From Adineta steineri (Eukaryota; Rotifera; Eurotatoria; Adinetida; Adinetidae), in assembly GCA_905250115.1 (NCBI GenBank), contig CAJNOI010000002.1, positions 280,783 through 344,782 on the forward strand: a stretch of DNA of 64,000 nt, in the 5' to 3' direction. Positions 21,950-36,000 of this stretch are shown here, in pieces. The notes under the pieces are model-generated. The model searched no databases, was not told the origin of the DNA, and saw only the letters and a program-made list of their open reading frames with translations. Both the position numbers and the translations under genes were made by a program. Positions within the stretch are counted from its first letter, which is position 1, and each line of letters begins with the position of its first letter.

Positions 21950-22751
21950 AGAGAGAGAAAAAGAGTAGCGAAAAAATATCCACTTTTTTCTTTCAGTCTA
22001 AGAAAACGCCTTATAATCACATAAAAATAGACACAAAAAACGAATACTTGGCTTTGACGATTGACAACATGTACCTTCTTTCGTTTAGCATTGAAAAAAG
22101 CATAGAACACGTTTATTGCTTATGTTAATATTATTTTATATACAGAACATAATCATGTTCTAAAAATATTACATTATATAGATACAATTTTTGACTATTT
22201 TTTTCATTGACATTTATGCGTAAATTATACGCAAAACAAGTATTACTGATCAATATTATGTCTTATATTTGAAGGACTAGCTTTTGCTTTGATATTACTA
22301 TGATAATCAAAATATATGACAGCTATACACAAGCATTCGATAAACAAAACGAAAAGGAAAGAGAAAGAGAGTAACGCAAAAATATCCACTTTTTTCATTC
22401 AATCCAAGGAAACGCCGTATAATCACAAAAAAATAGACACAAAAAAACCAATACTTGATTTTGACGATTGACAACATGTACCTGCTTTCGTTTAGCCTTG
22501 AAAAAAGCATAGAACACGTTTGTTGTTTATGTTATCATTATTTTATATACAGAACATAATCATGTTCTAAAAATATTGCATTATATAGATACAATTTTCG
22601 ACTATTCTTTTCATTGACATTTATGCGTAAATTATGCGCAAAAGAAATATTACTGATCAATATTACGTCTTATGTTTGAAGGACTAGCTTTTGCTTTGAT
22701 ATTATTATGATAATCAAAATATATGACAGCTATACATAAATCATAGGTAAA
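21950..22751. repeat. Tandem direct duplication, unit about 406 bp, two copies
   Basis: Copy 1 (about 21950-22345) and copy 2 (about 22356-22751) align almost end to end with few mismatches. Both contain ATATCCACTTTTTTC, ACGATTGACAACATGTACC, AGCATAGAACACGTTT and AAGGACTAGCTTTTGCTTTG in the same order, with an offset of 406-407 bp. No coding potential was seen. It begins immediately upstream of the TATA box of the short peptide gene. Each copy holds the perfect dyad AGAACAT-AATC-ATGTTCT (22144-22161 and 22551-22568). Confidence 0.9.
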
Positions 22752-23988
22752 GAAAGAGAAAAGATATGATGAATATGAAAGTAACTCATGCGTGACAAGA
22801 ACGATGGATACATACATAAAATATCAAAGTAGTGAAGGTTGAAAAAATGTTCAAGTAATAATAGGAGTGTTACTTTATCTTTACTTTAAAAATAAACGTC
22901 AAGACTTACTTTATTTATAAAAATAAAGCTAGAATAAAGAATAAAGATACATTTTTTTCAAGTTAACTAGTATTCTTTCTTATCATTACCATCATTTCTA
23001 TATGCTGTGTCATCGAAAAAAGGATCATACAAGAAATGATATATATATGAAAAATGTTATTCCATATTATATTTATCTATATAATATCATGATTTTTTGT
23101 GAGCTACTCCAAAAAAACAAAAAAGTACTCTTGGATAAAAAAAAATCTTTATCCTTTATTTTATGAAAATATATTATAAGGCCAAAAATTCATATGTCGA
23201 TAGAAAATTATCTATTATTTCTTATACATCGATATTCTATTTCTCGATCATTATCAACTTTATCTGATGGAACACAAATATGTTTAACTAATAATTATAA
23301 TAGTAATCGTTTTAATCATATAATTCATCGAAGACGATGTTGTTAACAGAATCACATCCTAATATTCAGTTAACATGAAAAAAAAATGGATGATGAGATA
23401 AATCAAATTTGTCTATTACTTCAAATATTTATACATTTTTGTTTCGATCTGACACGTCAAGAAGTATAGAAGTATAAATTCTTTTCAAGTGTTATTAATT
23501 ATTAAATAGCTACTTTACAAGTTCTTCTCATATTATATATATAATAAATAATTTTGCTTCAAATATTCATTATGAATAAATGTGAAAATTCTATCAGTGG
23601 TTTTTCATTATTATTTATGTTAAGATGAGTTTATTTCAATTATGATTTTCCAATAACATCAAGTCGTTTTCTTTTGTGTCTATAATACATTAGTGAAGAA
23701 TGTCATAATAATATTTTTCATTCTTTGTTTTTTATTCAGATAAATAAATATGATAAAGTTAGATGTGTTAAAATAAACAAGAAATAACAATGTGAATAAG
23801 AATGCTCGTTATTTTTTGCACAGACTATCCGTTTGACTGTTCATACAATAAACATTATCAATAATGAAGAGAGAAAAAAAACACGAATAACGAGCAAACA
23901 TACACGTATAAATTGAAGACCCGATGATCAAATAAAAAGAAAAGAAAAACAAAAAATAAAAATTCTCTTTTTCTGTGCCCCTTTTTTT
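22752..23988. other. Gene-poor intergenic DNA downstream of SEC24
   Basis: AT-rich. The only notable item is a 50-codon plus-strand frame at 23194-23346 (starts MSIENYLLFLIHRYS, ends HRRRCC) with codon use like the local genes, but no recognised domain and no supporting structure. The right end should include the SEC24 3' UTR. Confidence 0.4.
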
Positions 23989-26900
23989 TCATTGAAGAAT
24001 ATTGCGAATTTCTCGATGTAAATGGTAAAGAAAATCAACATAAGATGCACCACCTGTAAAACCTTTATCTTCGACGAGATAATTTTTGAAAAATGATTCA
24101 AGTGGATCACGTTGTTGAATAACAAAAAGCTAAAAAGATAATTAATAGAAAGAGATTTATATATTCCGTTCAAATTAACATACTTTCATATAAGAATTTC
24201 GTTCATCACGAATCATATTTAATAATGTTCGAACATTTTTTGATAAAGGATTATCAAGTTCAACAGCGCGACACTAAAGATAAACAAAATATTCTTTAAA
24301 ATAAATTCTAAGTTTTATTACTTTTTCTGGTTGAATATGAGATGCTGATGGAAGACCAAAGACATATTGCACAAATGTAGGATCAAGTTGACTACCAAGC
24401 CAAATATACATAACAAGACCATTCTCTAAAAGATATTTATTTAATCTAGTAAAATTAATTAAAAGACTTATTATCTTACCAATAACATAAGCGCCTGTAT
24501 CAGCAAAACGTTCATATAAACATCGAATCATTGATGATGGAATAGAATTTTCTTCCAAAGTATGCTAAATAAAATTGTAATATATAAATAAAAATTTTTT
24601 TCTAGATAATCAACAAACCAATGGATAAATTCTTGGATATATATATGCAGATGTTCCTTTAATATTCATTGACATTAATCGATGAATTAACCAACTTCGA
24701 TCATCAGTAGTTAATGTCAGAGCTATATAGAAAATTATCTTTTTACAAATAAATATTTAATAAATTTTAACATACTTCCTGTTAATGCATCCGATTTAAG
24801 TAATGAAGCTACATAAACAGGTAATAATTTTAATGTTTCAGGTAAAATTAATTGTCCAGCTGTTGTGGCTTGTGCACAATGTTTTCGATAACATGCAAGC
24901 ATATTTGCAGCTTGTGTTATTATACTATCTCGTATACTTTTTGGAGTTGACATTAATACTGAACGCATAGCTTTACAAAACAAAACAATTTATTAAAATG
25001 AAATTTGTTTCTTTTATTTTTGTACTAACCAACTTTTGTTATATAATTCATAATTGTATCAAGATCACAAGCTGGATAAAGTGTTGTATATGATGATGTA
25101 ACTGTTAATGCTAATGTTATTATTCTTAAACGACGTTGACCAGATATACTTGTGTAAAGCAAAGCAACCTATAATATAATAAAAATATGTAAAAAAAAAA
25201 AAAAAGCCAATAACACTTACTTGAGTATAAGTATTACCGTCTGCAGGTAATTTATCCTCATGTTTTAATTCAACAGATACTGATTTATCAGAATCAATTG
25301 TACCAAATATCATCTCAGTTGCATTTGTCATATAAAAATTACCAAGAAAATCAATTGGGCCAATTCCTAAACATACATATGAATCGTATGAATTGTTTTT
25401 TCGGATTAATTTCTCTTACCTGTACTTGTTCGTACACGCATTAATGCATCAAAAGCAGTAGTTCGTTGAAAATTACGTTTAAGTTCATCTAATAAACGTT
25501 CACCATCATTCTCAATCTTTAATATATAAAATCGTTTTTTGTTGATAGATGAGATAAATAAAGAAAATCTTACTGAAAAATAATTAAATTTATAAATTTC
25601 TCCACCAGATATACGACAAACTTCACCAATCGTTGCAAGATCATAATAATTATTCGGAAAAACAAATAGATCAACAGCACAACCATTCTGAGCACATTCT
25701 TCGCCAAGTTTAGTATAAATATTATTAACGGGTGATAGAAGTGTCTTTTCTTTTTCAGTACCAAGTGCTTTCTTATCTTCTCGATTTGATAATTTTCCTG
25801 GAGCCATAGCGATTGGCATTGTTGTAGAAAATACATAGATTTTACCAGAACAATTGGCTCCCTAATTAATATCATATAGATTAATACTTTTATAAATGAT
25901 TCAAATTCAAATCAATCTTACTTTTAATGCTTGAATGCCAGCTTGAATAACTGGTGCTAAGATTGTTTCTGTTTCTTGTGAATTTGCAAATGTTTGTGGA
26001 ATTTGATCAAGTAAACTATACATAAGACAATAGAAAAATATTTCAAAAACTTTCGATGTAATTCTTTCTTACCTGTTAATCACTCCACGTGAATCTTGTG
26101 GTGAACAAAGAAAGCCCTCAAGTAAAGGTACAAATATCTCTTCAAGATCAGAGACTACCATCATTTGTGGTTGTCCAAGTGAAGTCTAATAAGAAGAAAA
26201 AACGAAAATTAAATACATATTCAGAATAAAGCAAAGGTGTTTTTCTAGTATTAATACAATGAATTTGACATGAACAATACAACAATGAGATTACATGCTC
26301 AAAACTAGATGTTAGAATACTGTTAGACAACTAAAGCATTAGACAAAACAAAATATAACATGCTCTTTCTCATTCTCTCTCTCCCCCTATGAATGCATAT
26401 TTTACTTGCCCCCTAAAAGATAGACAGTCAAATCAATGATTAAATAACTGTTAAATATAAATCAAATATCTTACTTTAATATTGTAAAATTGTATTTGTT
26501 TATCAAATGTTGCAAAGCCAATTCGTACTGTAGATGTTTCACCATTTTTATCTCTATTAGAATTAAATTATTATAATGATTGGAAATAAAATTTAAAATT
26601 TTGAACAAACTTTGGTAAATAATCAAGAAGATCAGTTTTTAAAATGTGACAAATATAATTAACAAGGCCACTACGAACACTATTATAAGATACATCAATC
26701 ATAAATATGAATGCTGGTGGTTCAGGCCATTTTTCATCCTAAATACAAAGACAAAAATAGTTTGGGAATCAGATGAAGAACAACAACATACTTTACAATA
26801 TTGTTTAGTTGCTACAATTTCATATGAACCAAGACAAAGTTCAGGTCTTTGATACCAGTCCATTCGACGGCCACTATGATCGAGATGATTAAAATATTCT

Positions 26901-28300
26901 TGAGGCACTATAAAATCAAAGAAAAATAAATTGTAATGAGCATGAAATACAATTGTGTTTTTTTATTATCTAACCATCTGTTGCTGCTTCACAAAAACAA
27001 CAAATAAAACGTTTTCCACCATCAATGAATTGCATAAATGAACACATATATGCTTTACAGCGATGACATCGTACTGGACCTATTTTACCAAAATTAGACA
27101 TAGGTGGCTCAAGCTAAATTAAAATTTTCGTTTTTTTCCTATCAAAACAAATGTTATCAGAACATTACTTCATCTTGTCGAAGTTTTGCTAATGGAGATA
27201 TAGATAGAGCAATAGGTATATTAGATTGTTTAACCATATCAGCTGCATTTGGCATTGCATATGTCGTTGAACGCATAAATCGTGGATTACAACTACCTTG
27301 ATCTTGACAAATGAAATTTGTTCCTACTATTGGTGGTAATAAGCCAGGAGCATTTGTTATGAATGGTTCTTGAATTTTTTCTTGACATTGTTCAACTACT
27401 TGAATCTAAATTAGTATTATAGTTATTGTTATGATTGAGACTGTGTGTTTTATTTATCAAGATAAAATATACGTACAACATTGGGTACCATATCGGCATC
27501 TATACGTGATTGTGGAAATGATTGTTGTCCTGGTCCACTGGATGGCGGTTGGCCAGGATATGAACTAATTCCATTAGGTTGACTACCAGGCATAGATGGT
27601 GGTTGACCAGGATATGAACTAATTCCATTAGGCTGACTACCAGGCATGGATGGTGGACCTGGCATATTAGGATAATAAGCTGGTGGGTGAACACCTGATG
27701 GAAATGAAGATGGTGGACCATTAGGATATGGACTTGGTGTATACGATGGTGCACCATTCATATTTGGTGGTAGCGGATTATGAGGAGGAGGTTGTGAACC
27801 TTGCAAATGAGGATTTGTTCCTGTTGTAGGAGGACCAAAATTATTAGATGATGGTAATCCTGAATTTGTATATGGATGTGGTACTGATGGTGGACCATTA
27901 GGATATTGATTTTGTTTATATGATGATGCACCATTTATATTTGATGGTGGATGATTATGAAGAGGAGGTTGTGTACCTTGAAATTGAGAATTCATTATTG
28001 GTGGCGTAGAAATATCAGGTTGCGTAGAAGGTGATGGTCCTTGATTTAAATATGGATGTTGTACTGATGGTTGACCTACAAACCATGAATATTTGCATAT
28101 GTTATATTAAAATTCGTAGAAAACATACTCATTCCATTGTTCATCATTGATGTTTGAGGAGGAAACTGTTGTTGATTTGGCTGAAAATTAGGTGGTAAAA
28201 TAGGTGGTTGGTATTGATTTCCATGCATTTGAGATGGTGGCTGATGCATTGTTGGAGGGATGGAACCCGTATTATACGTTGGTGGTGGACCAGCAAGCAT
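23989..28300 (-). CDS. SEC24C: COPII coat protein SEC24, C/D type
   Basis: Cargo-selecting subunit of the COPII coat, pairing with SEC23 at ER exit sites. The start is ATG 28300 ([13 protein letters not shown]); a TTTACAG acceptor just upstream suggests a leader intron. The N-terminal ~300 residues are Pro/Gln/Gly/Ser-rich and disordered. The zinc finger reads [18 protein letters not shown], followed by [23 protein letters not shown] (human SEC24C/[24 protein letters not shown]). Then come trunk, beta-sandwich, helical and gelsolin-like parts. The end [34 protein letters not shown] precedes TGA at 23989-23991. Introns are mostly short. C cannot be separated from D, so the symbol marks the C/D clade. 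Confidence 0.92.
27541..27655. repeat. Tandem ~54-57 bp coding repeat in the SEC24 N-terminal region
   Basis: Two adjacent near-identical blocks encode [18 protein letters not shown] twice in the disordered proline-rich segment. They differ at only a few bases, so the duplication is recent or kept homogeneous. It is in frame and adds length only. Confidence 0.85.
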
Positions 28301-29924
28301 TGTTATATTCTCAATAGTGATCTGTAAATAGAAAACATGCAAGTTTTATATACTATACAAACAGAGTAAGTTGGCACTTTGTACACGTAATCCAGTACAG
28401 CAGGGCTGTCACATTCGAGTGTATGCGTGGACGTTTTTTTATTGGTTAATAATCGCCATTCTAGCATTCAACATAGAAGCAATTATATTAGAATCTGTTT
28501 GAGTGCACACGATCAGTCAATAAAAAGTTGAGTTCATCATGTAGAATTCATTAAAATAATAAAGAGAATTAATGAAAAAACATTGGTTTTATTCAAGATA
28601 AAATCCTTAGCATTCAACGACATCTAGTTTCTTATATTCCTTAGGGAAAGAAAACGAAAATCTGCTAAGTCGTAGACAAGAACGAAAACAAAAAAATGAA
28701 ATGATAAATAATAATGAGAATCAGAAGAGCTAACTAGTAATTCCATTATCTTTTGCAAATACTCAATTACATAAATGTTATAATACTTTTGACATCGTTT
28801 TTACAAAGTATGTACTTAGGGGATATCCTAAAAGTAATAGCATGACACTTCAATACTCTATAGTAATCTCGAAGAAAGTTTCTTTTTTTATGTAATGATG
28901 AAGAGAATGGTACTCTATTTTCCTGTGCACTTTGATCACTCTTCAGCTAATGTCTTGTAGATAAAATTTCTATAAGAACTATTTTTGTGTTAAACTTCAC
29001 TGGCGAATAAAGCAGATTAATAATTCTGTTTTGTATTTTAATTCTCAATCACACAACATGCTGTATTCAAACAAGCACGATACACCACAAGATACAGTAC
29101 GAAAAGTTCTATAATTTATAAAGAACAACTTATTTCATATATGAAACAAGGAAAATAGCATTTTCTTTTGGGATAGCGAACATAGTCACACAGACATAAT
29201 TAAAATCAGCTTCTCAAGCTGTAGCTTGTATTACATTTTATTTTTTAATACCATGTATCAAGTGATCGAATAAGATAGAAAATATTGGAGCAATCTAATT
29301 ATTGTTATCGCATTTGATTTATTGTTATAAATGAAATGTACAATTATTCTATGTCGTATTTTGTTTTTTTTATTTGAAAATAGTTTTCTTTCTTTGATGT
29401 AGGCGAATATAAATATCGAAATTATTTATATAGATATCATTTTGTATAAATAACATTCAGTTCTATTATTTACAGAAATGTCGATATTGCAATAGCAAGT
29501 AAGTATTTATTTACAAAGATCATTATTCTCTGGTTATTCTTTGTATATGTGAAAGAGAAAGCCGTGTTTTTGCATTGTTCAAAGAACATTAGAAATTTCA
29601 CATCTGTGTGGTATAATATAAAAGTTTAATAATCTCCAATAGGAAAACTATACACCTGAATTCTATCGGATACTATCGACTTCGAAAAAGTCTCACTATC
29701 AGATAAATTGAATTCAATGTAAATATTTTTCTCTTATTGAAAATATTGAATAAAGCAAATTCATAATGAATAGAAATATTATCTTTCACTCTTTATAATC
29801 AGCTTGATTTTCTTTTATTTAACAGTAAAATTTTAATATATAATATAAACAAAAAATGATAATTTCAATTAATAATATAAAATGTGTACATACATCAAAA
29901 ACAGTTCTATATATATAAATTAAA
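28301..29924. other. Intergenic region upstream of SEC24
   Basis: About 1.6 kb between the SEC24 start and the stop of the BRCT gene. It should contain the SEC24 leader exon and promoter. No gene, tRNA or repeat was recognised. Confidence 0.5.
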
Positions 29925-32614
29925 TTATGAATACAAAGTACATAGCCACGGTTCATAAGGTTGTATATCAAATTTAACAATAGAAGCGATAAGCCATTCT
30001 GGTTCAATACAAAAAATATTTAATTTTTCACAAGCTTGTTGTAATGCTGGTTTATTTTGTAGATAAGTTTTTGAACATAAAATTATAATTTGTCTTCCAA
30101 TATTATCAATATGTTGATTGAGTGTTTTAAGTACAAGACCACCAGATGAATGTATAAGTTCAATTAATGGTCGATTATCAAGAAATGGTTGACAACCATG
30201 ACATTTTAAATGAAATGCATAATTTGCTAATAAACGAAAATTATTCGAAATATTCATTCGAGAACGTGACATTCCATAATGTTGATTATAAATTGTATCA
30301 CCAATGATTTCATATGTTGGAATTTCATCAATATAATGTTTTTTACTTAAACATACTGTCAGCCATCGATAAGAAACAATTTTAAGATGACGTGTAATCG
30401 CTTGTAAAACTTTACCAGTTAATGGACATATTAAAGAATTTTCATCTTCTTCGTCAGTTATTAAATGTGTTGTTGTATCATCGATTGTTGTTGATGAACG
30501 AACAGAAAAATATTCGAGAAAGCGATTGAATTCAATCTAAATATTTACATTAAAAACAAAAGAAAAAGAATGAAATTCATACTTTTTGATGATCCTTTAA
30601 AGCAGTCATTGCTAATACTAATGATTTGAATTTATTTTGATCATTAGAAGATTTCGGTGGTGATGAATGTTTTTCATTTAGTTCTTGTCTAGAATCAATA
30701 TTAATTTGTATAGATGAGCCATCGGATTTTTTAGTATTATCATATCGAGTCTCATTGATTACTGTCGATGTATCGAGTAATGTAGTTGAAGATGGTCGAG
30801 GTTCGAGTTCCACTGCAGATATAGTATCATCGTTATTATTGATTACATATGTTTCATTAATTGCAATATTATTCTATTTAAAAAGGTAGAAATAAATTTA
30901 AAAAATTAGCATTAAATATAAATATCTCACATTATTGTCAATATGTGCTTCAATTTGAATTGGAATTTCGATCTCATTTATTATTGGAGTGGATTGAGGT
31001 GATATACTTTGATGACTTAGAGATTGACGTTTAGTATTCTTTTTTATTGTATTACTGAATGTTCTTAATGATGATTCTGGTGGTGTGACATGGATCGAAT
31101 TACGAAAGAAGATTGCCATGCTAGCCATGAATAATTGTTCTGAACGAGTATAAATTTGAACACATGGACATACACTAACATCATTACAATGATGATGAGT
31201 TGGATAATAATCATCATCAGTTTGTGTTGATATGGAATATCTTGTTGTTTGACTAACGGCTGGTGTCATTGATGTTTCTTGATCTTGTCGGTTAGAAATT
31301 GATTCAATTGGTGGTAATATTGATGAATTGTTGGATATTCGTGGTTCAAGATTTGAAATTTGTACAATAGATGAAGTTGATTGTATTGTTATATTATCTG
31401 AAATTGTAGTTGTATTTAAAGGTAATGTTGAAATAGCTAGTAATGATTGTGGCATTTGTGTTATTATTGGAATTGATCGACGAGCCGCAATGTAAGTTGA
31501 ATTTAAAGGCATTGCTGGTGAAAGAGGAGCAAATGTAACAGATACTGCATTTAATTGATTTTCCTGTTCTTGCTCTTCTTCTTCTTCACTAATTTCTTCT
31601 TGTTGAATTATTGATACTGATTGTACAGGTGCAAATGGAATTGTTGAAGTTGGAGGTGGCATTAAAGACGAAGATGGAAGAAGGAGGAGAGGCGGTGGAG
31701 AAGAATTAATAGAAGTTAAATTCGGTTGAAAATGAAGTTCATCTTGTGGTTGTTGTTGCTCTACTTCTTGTTGTCGTTGTGTTTGTGGTGATATAAAACT
31801 ATCTGTAGCAAATTCAAGTTCGTCTAGTTGTCTTTCTATAATATGATAAAAATTCGAATACAACTTAAAGTTAATCTATCAAAGTTTTACTTGAACAAAG
31901 ACATGCACGACGTCTCTTATTTGCTGGAAGTAAAAAATGATCTTAAATGAAAAGATAAATTATTAAAAAAATGCATAGAAATTACTTCGTTTCATACCTT
32001 TTGATTCACAGCGGGGATGACATGTTGTTGTTGTTGTTGCACCTACACTAACATGTTCATCATTTGTATCCTTCGGAAGATCATTATCTTGATGGTCTAA
32101 TTAAAACATTAAAACTAATAGAAATTTTTTTTACAAATAATTATGTAATTACTTATTTCAGTTGGATTAGGTATTGCATCCGTCGTATCTTCATTATCTA
32201 ATTAATAAAAGAAAAATAAATAGAAATAAAATTAACATTTAAAAATCTACCTATTCGTTGTCGTTTTCTTGATATTGATGGTGATTGATTTTCATCTGCT
32301 ATTACATTTGTTTGTTTATTTGTACGTTTATGTTGTTGCTGTTTTTTGACTTCCATCATTTTAGTTTGAATTAGTTGTGTAAAACCATTATTAGAATTAT
32401 TTTCTTTATCATTTACATCATCTAATTGATTCGTATCACGTGTATTCGATCGTGTGCGTATATGAACTGTATTATTTGTTTGTCGAATTGATACACGTCG
32501 TGACTTTTCATTTGATTTTCTTTTCTTCTTAGAAGTTTTTATTATTGGTTTTTTACGTGTTTGTTTAGATTTTTTACCTGTAGGTGAACCTATGAAATCA
32601 TAAGGATCAACCAT
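29925..32614 (-). CDS. Tandem-BRCT protein, BARD1/BRCA1-like, without RING
   Basis: The C-terminal half holds two BRCT repeats. The first runs from KFKSLVLAMTALKDHQK through TTTHLITDEEDE to HLKIVSYRWLTVCLSKK. A linker YEIIGD..YGMSRSRMNIS follows, and the second repeat is FRLLANYAFHLKCHGCQPF..GGLVLKTL..IFCIEPEWLIASI. The linker and GMSRSRMN resemble BARD1 (GPRRSRLN before repeat 2), so a phosphopeptide-binding DNA-damage role is inferred. Upstream exons encode a basic N-terminus (MVDPYDFIGSPTGKKSKQ), a long Ser/Thr/Gln-rich region and a short Cys/His patch (CHPRCE). No RING or ankyrin repeats are seen, although the ATG and a plausible intergenic gap upstream suggest the N-terminus is complete. 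Middle exon joins are approximate. Confidence 0.65.
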
Positions 32615-33045
32615 TTTCTAAAAGAAAAAGAAGATAAACGTTCGAATCTTTGCTTTGTGACATACACATTGTCATAGAGCGTATTATTATTTATTCATTA
32701 ATTTAAATTTGAATTTCTTTTGTTGTTGTTGTTGTTTTCTTTTTTTTTATACAAATACAAACAAAAAGAAAAAGAAAACAGGTAATCTGAATAGATCATA
32801 TCATAAGTATTAACAAAAAAAACTAATTAATAGTAGGAAACAAAGAAATAGTAAAAAAAACCTCACAAACGCGTAATACAAAAAAAAGACAATAACAAAT
32901 ATTCTTTTACGTTGCGTCTGTTTTCAATACTGTATTTAGGTAGTTCTTAGAATCGAATAATACCAGTCGATACACATAGATAATATATACAGAAAAAAAG
33001 AGAGAGAGAGAAAGAGAGATGAAGAAGAAAACGAAAAAACATAGT
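32615..33045. other. Intergenic region between the BRCT gene and the Ig receptor gene
   Basis: 431 bp, both neighbours on the minus strand. It contains poly-T, poly-A and a (GA)n stretch around 33000-33020. Nothing else is seen. Confidence 0.5.
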
Positions 33046-36000
33046 TTAACACTCAGTACCACGAACAATAGGTGATGTCAATGATTCATATTTCGCTGGC
33101 GGTAAAAAGAATGGTGAATTAGGTGAATTTTTTTGTAAACTATTTTGTCGTAATTTAACAAGACCTGAACGTATTGTATCACCATTAGGTAAACAAACAA
33201 CATCGGATGGTCCTATACCAGAATCTGATGATGATACAAGACGTTCTTCATATAAATATGAAGAATTATCTGAACTTCCATTATTTAAACGTGTACGTGA
33301 ATTTGAACGTGATCGTGGTTTAGGTAATGGCATCGGATGTTTATCTAGACTATCTATTGGTAAACGAATAGAACCTAGAGTTGAATAACGTGGTTTAGGT
33401 GGAGGTGGTGCCCGACGTTTTGTTGATGATGATGACACAAGAAATGAACCACTTTCAGACATAACATCAGTTGTTGTTGAATAAACAGGTGATTCATCTT
33501 CTTCTTCATTATTTTCATCAGTATCATGAAGCATTTTTCTTGTTGATGCAAGTATATTTGTTGGAGTCATTGGTCCATATTTATTGTCATTTAGTGGATT
33601 ACCATAAAATTTGTTATTAAATGTGCGTGCTCGTGTTGGTATTGTATTAAGACTATTTGTTATTGACTCTTGATCAATATAATGTATATTTGCTGATTGT
33701 TGAGGTTTTTGTTGATGATAAACAGATGAGGGTGAAGATGGTTGTTGAGAATATTTACCATTTAAATGAGTTGGAATATCATAAACAGCTCCATTCTAAA
33801 AAAAAGAATAAGTAAAATATGAAATCTTTTCGAAGAATAAATATATCAACTAACTGGATGATGTTGATGATTACCATTTGGAACTAAATGTGAAATAGTC
33901 TCATCTAACAAAATGAAATTCTTATTATTATAAAATATGATTTCAATAACAAATATTTACCAGTTATTGGTTTTAATGATTCGCTCTCGGTCGACGAGCG
34001 CGGATATTCTATAGAAAATAAATAAATAAAAATATATATATTTCTTAATATACACAATAATCTAATCGATTTGTTTTGTCGGTCGAATAAAAAACTTAAT
34101 AGCGGAAAAGAAAAACAATAACATGCATAATATATCATGCTCGATTGTCGATTTTTATGTAACTAATTGGAAAACATACGTTGAAGGAATAATAGGAAGA
34201 GGAGAAGAAGAAGGAGGAGAAGATTGTATCTGATGTACAGAAACAATACAAGATTTTTCCATTGCCACTGGTAATGCTGAAGGATATTTTATTATGTGAT
34301 TAAAAAAAATACAAATATACAAATAAATTATAACTTACTATCTTTTTGATAGAAATTGTTTCTTTCAGCAAGTTTTGATCGATCACGATGACATGTTCCA
34401 CAAAGACAACAAAGAAAAAAGAATAAAATTGCACCACCAAATATACTACCAATAACAACAAGAATTTTCTTATTAAAAAATGGTGTATCTTTTCGTACTA
34501 AAAAACAAACAGAAGAATTATATATATATTTATTAATTAATTACATGTTGGCTGATTTAATTGTATAACATAACCATGTGTATTAATTGATAATGAACCG
34601 TAACGATTAAATGCTGAGACACGAAATTCTACAGGTTCATGAAAATTTTCTAATGCAAATATACAAGATTTTGTTCGAGCAATTTCTTCAAACATTTTTC
34701 GATTATCTTTATCATTATATTTAAATAATGTACAGACATAACCATCATTATCACCTTGTGCATAACTTTTCGTACAACTTATTGTTATAGTTACATTTGA
34801 TGAATAAGTATCAACTGTACACTGACTTATAGCATCCGGTACACCTAAAAATGAAAATAAAATTTCAATATCTATAGAAAATAATGTAACAAGTCCTACG
34901 CAATTTAAAGTAGTTTTTAAAATGTGTATATTCCTTTTTAGACATACGATTGAATTTTAACTAACGACATCAATAAAAACTCTATATATTATAATGTCAT
35001 AATAAAAAAATTTCGTCAAGGATGCATACAATTACAACGATCGAACATATTCTTAATTTGTTAAATTTATAAATAATAACATAAGAATGACTCGTATTTT
35101 ATGCGAATGAGTTTTTAGTCATTTGAAAATTTCTTATTCAGAGAAATTCAATCAGATAGCTTCATACATTGTGTGATTGTTCTACATCAATTCAACAAAG
35201 TATAACTGATTAATCAATTTACTGATGTATTAAACACTCATATATTTAAAGATGATGTTTTAGCTATAGTCTCAACTATTCTTTTCTTTCTTTTTGAAAT
35301 TCCCATATGACGTGCAATATTAACTAGCGGAAAAAGAATTTTGCTGATTATAAACGAAGTTATTGATCTTTGGGACTCATAATGAGTTTATTGCGTAAGA
35401 ACAATGTATATAAAAAGTTATATGATGTGAATAGAGCGTCATGCAAAGTGATAATGAAGAAATTTTTGTTACATATAATTAATCAACTAATGTCGATATA
35501 TTTTTATCGAAATATCTATAATGTACTTAAAAGACGATTTCATTTCTTAGTATTGTTTATAATTAGAATTATAAATAAAACTCAGATTATTTTTAAAAAA
35601 AAGGAGATCAAAAGGTAAATTAAAGATGTTATTTTTGTATGAAAAATCCTAGACTTAGTTATAATCTCAATTAAATCATTAAAAAATTCTACCTCCATGA
35701 ATTAATTCATATGTGCATGTATCAAAACCAATGCTATTATTAGCAGTTACATTAAATGGACGAAATTGTTCGATTGATGTTGGTGTTATATCAAATGTAT
35801 ATTGTAATTGATTTTGATCACCACCAGATGGTCGCTGAATAATTGATGGAGCTAAACCATTGATTGTATAACGTATATATGTTGGATTAGCACGTACAAC
35901 AGTACAGTTAATAGTACGTGTTTGATTGATACCTGAATAGATTTTCCTTGATTTTTCTATAACAGTTGGTCGAACTAAATTAATGAGAAAAAAAATATAC

